Below, piece by piece: positions 61,057 through 64,000 of a DNA stretch of 64,000 nt. The translations under genes were made by a program, and so were the position numbers. Source of the stretch: Herbaspirillum robiniae (GTDB taxonomy: Bacteria; Pseudomonadota; Gammaproteobacteria; Burkholderiales; Burkholderiaceae_D); the NCBI RefSeq assembly GCF_002213415.1, contig NZ_NJGU01000018.1, forward strand, positions 1-64,000. Reading direction: 5' to 3'. The notes beneath the pieces were generated by a model. That model saw nothing but the letters and a program-made list of their open reading frames with translations. It was not told the origin of the DNA and searched no databases. The first letter of the stretch is position 1. The number at the start of each line of letters is the position of its first letter.

Positions 61057-62256
61057 TCAGGGCTTCTTCGTCGCCGCGCACTTCGATTCCGCCAGCGGCG
61101 TGAAGGCGTCCTTGCCCGGGATGGTCGCCACCGTCTTCAGGTAGTCCCATGCGCCCTTGGACTCGCCCGGTTTCTTCACCTCGTAGAGATGGAAGTCGTG
61201 CACCATCTGGCCGTCGGCGCGCACCTCGCCCTTGGCGTACATGTCGTTGATGCCGGCACTGCGCAACTGCTTCATCACCTTGGCCGGCTCGTCGCTGCCG
61301 GCCGCCTTCACCGCCTTCAGGTAATTCATCGTGGCCGAGTAGTTGGCCGCCTGCAGGCTGTTGGGCATGCGCTTCATCTTGGCGAAGTAGCGCTTGGCGA
61401 AGGCGCGCGAGGCGTCGTCCTGGTCCCAGTACCACGACTCGGAGAGCAGCAGGCCCTGCGCATTCTTCAGGCCCAGGCTGTCGACGTTGTTCATGAACAG
61501 CAGGAGACCGGCCACCTTCATCGACTGGGTCAGGCCGAACTCGCGCGCGCCCTTGATGGCATTGAGCGTGTCGCTGCCCGAAGACGCCAGCGCCAGCACG
61601 TTGGCTTTGGACGACTGCGCCTGGATCAGGAAGGACGAGAAGTCCTCGGTATTGATCGGATGGCGCACGCGACCCAGCACCTTGCCGCCGTTCTCATTGA
61701 CGACCTTGGTGGCCTCGCCTTCCAGCGAGTGGCCGAAGGTGTAATCGCTGGTCAGGAAGTACCAGGACTTGCCTCCCTGCTTCACCGTCGCACTGGCCAA
61801 TGCACGCGCCACCGCCGTGGTGTTGTAGGCGTACTGCACCGTGTAGGGCGTGCACTCTTCATTGGTGAACTGCGGCGCGCCGGCCGACACCACCAGGAAC
61901 ACGAACTTCTTGCTCTCCACCAGGCGGTTCACCGCCAGCATCGCGGCCGAATTGGCGCCGCCCACCACCATGTCGACGTGCTGCACGTCGGCCCACTCGC
62001 GCACCTTGGCCGAGGCGTTGTCGGCCTTGTTCTGGTGGTCGGCCGAGAGGATCTCGATGGGCTTGCCGTTGACGTTGCCGCCGAAGTCGGCCACCGCCAT
62101 GCGGATCGCCTCCAGCCCGCCGGGACCGTCGTTGTCGGCGAACGGACCGGACATGTCGGTCACGAAACCGATACGAACCTTGTCGTTGGTGATTTGCGCC
62201 TGCGCGCCGACGTGCCATGCGGCACAGACGGCCAGGCCGAGCAGAATGCGTTTCAT
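61057..62256 (-). CDS. Orphan ABC substrate-binding protein (branched-chain amino acid/urea type)
   Basis: This 399-residue periplasmic binding protein (type I fold, Peripla_BP_6) has a signal peptide (about 1-21, ending AQA), then VRIGFVTDMSGPFADNDGPGGLEAIRMAV and DHQNKADNASAKVREW. No permease or ATPase gene is present on either side, so it must use a remote transporter or act as a sensor. It is convergent with the MocR gene. An operator-like repeat shared with the MocR region lies upstream of it. Confidence 0.88.
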   Translation of the reverse strand: MKRILLGLAVCAAWHVGAQAQITNDKVRIGFVTDMSGPFADNDGPGGLEAIRMAVADFGGNVNGKPIEILSADHQNKADNASAKVREWADVQHVDMVVGGANSAAMLAVNRLVESKKFVFLVVSAGAPQFTNEECTPYTVQYAYNTTAVARALASATVKQGGKSWYFLTSDYTFGHSLEGEATKVVNENGGKVLGRVRHPINTEDFSSFLIQAQSSKANVLALASSGSDTLNAIKGAREFGLTQSMKVAGLLLFMNNVDSLGLKNAQGLLLSESWYWDQDDASRAFAKRYFAKMKRMPNSLQAANYSATMNYLKAVKAAGSDEPAKVMKQLRSAGINDMYAKGEVRADGQMVHDFHLYEVKKPGESKGAWDYLKTVATIPGKDAFTPLAESKCAATKKP

Positions 62257-62503
62257 TGTTTTTCCTGTGTGTCTTGATGATGCCCGCACTGGCGGCGGGT
62301 TGCGGTAAAGATGATGCGTGCGGCGATGACCGCGGGTCATGCCCGGTGAAGCTGGCGCTGCGTGGCCTGCATCCTGTCTCCTGTGCTTGTGTGGCAAAGA
62401 CGCGCGGCGCATGGCCGGCGCTGTGTCGTTGCGCTGTGTCTTTGTTATTGCATTGCTGTTGCGTTGTTGTCGGCCAAGCATAGCCGCCCTCACCCGCGTG
62501 CGG

Positions 62504-62543
62504 CTGGTACAGTGGCGCGGATTTTTTTGGATGCCGTACCAGT
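62504..62543. promoter_or_regulatory. Operator candidate upstream of the orphan binding protein
   Basis: CTGGTACAGT (62504-62513) and GTACCAGT (62536-62543) are separated by 22 nt and form a perfect 7-bp inverted repeat, CTGGTAC / GTACCAG. The same pair with the same spacing precedes the MocR gene. The rest of the 62257-62614 gap holds no supported gene. The site could serve the binding protein, the Rrf2 gene or both. Confidence 0.6.
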
Positions 62544-62614
62544 GGGGCGACTGGCACGGCCCGCCACGGTGTTTCCGGGGCGCACGGTTGACCCGGCGCT
62601 GCTTACGTAATAAT

Positions 62615-63067
62615 ATGAGTTACATGAAACGAAGCGACCGCCTTTCCATTGCCCTGCACATCCTGCTGCACATGGGCCAGCGCACCGACGCGCCGATGAC
62701 CTCGGAAGAGATCGCCGGCTGGGTCGGCACCAATCCCGTCGTCATCCGCCGCACCTTCGCCGGGCTGCGTGAAGCCGGCATCGTCACGTCCACCAAGGGC
62801 CACGGCGGCGGCTGGTCGCTGGCGCGGCCGATGGAGGAGATCAGCCTGCACCAGGTGCAGCAGGCCCTGGGCGAACGCCTGGTCACGCTGGGCGCGCGCG
62901 AGGAGTCGCCCGGCTGCCTGGTCGAGATCGCCGTCAACCGCGCGCTTGACGACGTGATGGAAGAAGCGAACCGCATCCTCGACCACCGCTTGGCCGGCAT
63001 CACCCTGGCCGCACTGGCCAGGGATGTGGGCCCCCGCTTCCACGAGTGGCAACCGCCGCCGCATTGA
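62615..63067 (+). CDS. Rrf2-family transcriptional regulator
   Basis: This 150-residue regulator has a winged helix with KRSDRLSIALHILLHMG, TSEEIAGWVGTNPVVIRRTFAGLREAGIVTSTKGHGGGWSLAR read as family motifs. Only one cysteine (in SPGCLVEIAV) is present, so the three-Cys Fe-S site of IscR/NsrR is absent. An ATG at 62624 is an alternative start. It probably controls the flavoprotein gene 95 bp downstream; a 9-bp hairpin (63100-63108 with 63114-63122) lies between them. Confidence 0.87.
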   Translation: MSYMKRSDRLSIALHILLHMGQRTDAPMTSEEIAGWVGTNPVVIRRTFAGLREAGIVTSTKGHGGGWSLARPMEEISLHQVQQALGERLVTLGAREESPGCLVEIAVNRALDDVMEEANRILDHRLAGITLAALARDVGPRFHEWQPPPH

Positions 63068-63162
63068 GCGGCCTCCCGTTTTCCTTCGCCGTTTGAGTTC
63101 GCGCCTTGCCTGACAAGGCGCGCGGGTGGACTCGCGCCCGCATTTTCCACAAAGGAGCTTCC

Positions 63163-64000
63163 ATGCAATACGATGTCATCGTCGTCGGCGCCAGCTTTGC
63201 CGGCGCATCGGCCGCCATGCAACTGGTGCGCGCCCGCCGCCAGGTCCTGATGATCGACGCCGGCCAGCCGCGCAACCGCTTCTCGCATGCCTCGCACGGT
63301 TTCCTCGGCCAGGACGGCACGCCGCCGCATGAAATCATGGCCATCGCCGTCGAACAGCTGATGGCCTACCCCAGCTTCGAACTGGTGGTGGCGCATGCCG
63401 AGCACGCCGCTGCCGACGCACAGGGCGTCAGCGTGACACTGGAAGACGGCCGCCGCTTGCGCGCCCGTCGCCTGATCCTGGCCACCGGCGTGCGCGACGA
63501 ACTGCCCGCCATCCCCGGCCTGCAGGAGCGCTGGGGCCAGACGGCGATCCACTGTCCTTACTGCCACGGCTATGAAGTGCGCGACCGCAAGCTGGGCGTG
63601 ATCGCCACCTCGCCGCTGTCGGCCCACCAGGGCATCATGCTGCCGGACTGGGGGCCGACCACCTACTTCACCCAAGGCCAGTTCGAGCCGGAAGAGGCCG
63701 AACTCAGGCAGATGCAAAAACGCGGCGTCGCCATCGAGCGCACGCCGGTGGTGGCCGTCATCGGCACAGCGCCCGAAATCGACGCGGTGCAACTGGCCGA
63801 CGGTCGCGCGCTGGAGATCGGCGCGGTGTTCGTCGGGCCGCGCGTACACATGGCCAGCCCGCTGGCGATGCAGCTGGGCTGCGCTTTCGAGCAGGGTCCC
63901 ATCGGCCCCTACATCCGCACCGATGACATGCGCCAGACCTCGGTGCCCAATGTGTTCGCCGCCGGCGACGCGGCCATGGTGTTCAGCAACGGCACCATGG
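63163..64000 (+). CDS. Thioredoxin-reductase-like flavoprotein (cut by window end)
   Basis: At least 279 codons of an NAD(P)/FAD oxidoreductase are present, open at the window edge. AAAGGAG precedes the ATG. It has the FAD-binding VVGASFAGASAA (8-19), an ATG motif in LILATGVRDELP, a redox pair Cys131-Pro-Tyr-Cys134, and the second FAD motif VFAAGDAA near the edge. GVIATSPLSAHQ stands where the NADPH-binding GxGxxA motif of true thioredoxin reductases would be, so electron donor use may differ. The linked Rrf2 gene suggests redox- or stress-controlled expression. Confidence 0.87.
   Translation, partial: MQYDVIVVGASFAGASAAMQLVRARRQVLMIDAGQPRNRFSHASHGFLGQDGTPPHEIMAIAVEQLMAYPSFELVVAHAEHAAADAQGVSVTLEDGRRLRARRLILATGVRDELPAIPGLQERWGQTAIHCPYCHGYEVRDRKLGVIATSPLSAHQGIMLPDWGPTTYFTQGQFEPEEAELRQMQKRGVAIERTPVVAVIGTAPEIDAVQLADGRALEIGAVFVGPRVHMASPLAMQLGCAFEQGPIGPYIRTDDMRQTSVPNVFAAGDAAMVFSNGTM

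Overview
The window is GC-rich chromosomal DNA of a betaproteobacterium. Its core gene sets (ribF-ileS-lspA-coaBC-dut, clpS-clpA, folP-glmM, rlmE/ftsH, carAB-greA) and protein sequences fit Oxalobacteraceae and look Herbaspirillum-like. That placement is an inference from recognised sequences; no 16S gene is present. There is no phage, integrase, insertion sequence or CRISPR array.

Layout. (1) 1-740 holds a 112-bp tandem repeat array built around a short hairpin. (2) 739-12825 is a tightly packed, probably single operon for ureido-nitrogen scavenging: allophanate hydrolase, a taurine/nitrate-type ABC importer, a BMP-type ABC importer, biuret hydrolase, a second isochorismatase-fold hydrolase best explained as triuret hydrolase, an AtzH-like DUF3225 protein and a FadR-type GntR regulator. 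A 16-bp palindrome sits just in front of the first start codon. (3) 12.9-20.4 kb is housekeeping (ribF, ileS, lspA, coaBC, dut) plus a lipoprotein with a PDZ domain and a degenerate M48 protease site. (4) 20.5-35.5 kb holds a REP-like element, clpA/clpS, a cold-shock gene with a long leader, icd, rluE, a tiny secreted Ala/Lys protein, a DUF192 protein, rpsT, murJ, a SirB1-like protein, uup, a PBP1A and tRNA-Arg(CCU). (5) 35.6-38.6 kb has two multihaem cytochromes c and phoB. (6) 38.6-50 kb has glmM, folP, ftsH, rlmE, yhbY, greA and carAB, with a pair of covarying palindromic elements between carB and greA. (7) 50-56.9 kb has a GlcG-like protein, an NlpC/P60 hydrolase, a patatin lipoprotein, an orphan ParB-like protein, a YigZ protein, a tiny HigA-like protein, an MFS transporter and a cysteine-rich regulator. 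(8) 56.9-64 kb is an uncharacterised catabolic locus: an isocitrate-lyase/PEP-mutase-fold enzyme, an SDR, an SMP-30 lactonase-like protein, a MocR regulator and an orphan amino-acid-type binding protein, followed by an Rrf2 regulator and a thioredoxin-reductase-like flavoprotein cut by the window end.

How the genes work together. In block 2 the importers would bring in triuret, biuret or related ureido compounds. The two cysteine hydrolases would act in sequence, triuret to carboxybiuret/biuret and biuret to allophanate, and AtzF would release ammonia and CO2. In block 8 the MocR gene and the orphan binding protein share an identically spaced inverted repeat, which suggests one regulon for uptake and breakdown of an unknown carboxylate or sugar-derived compound.
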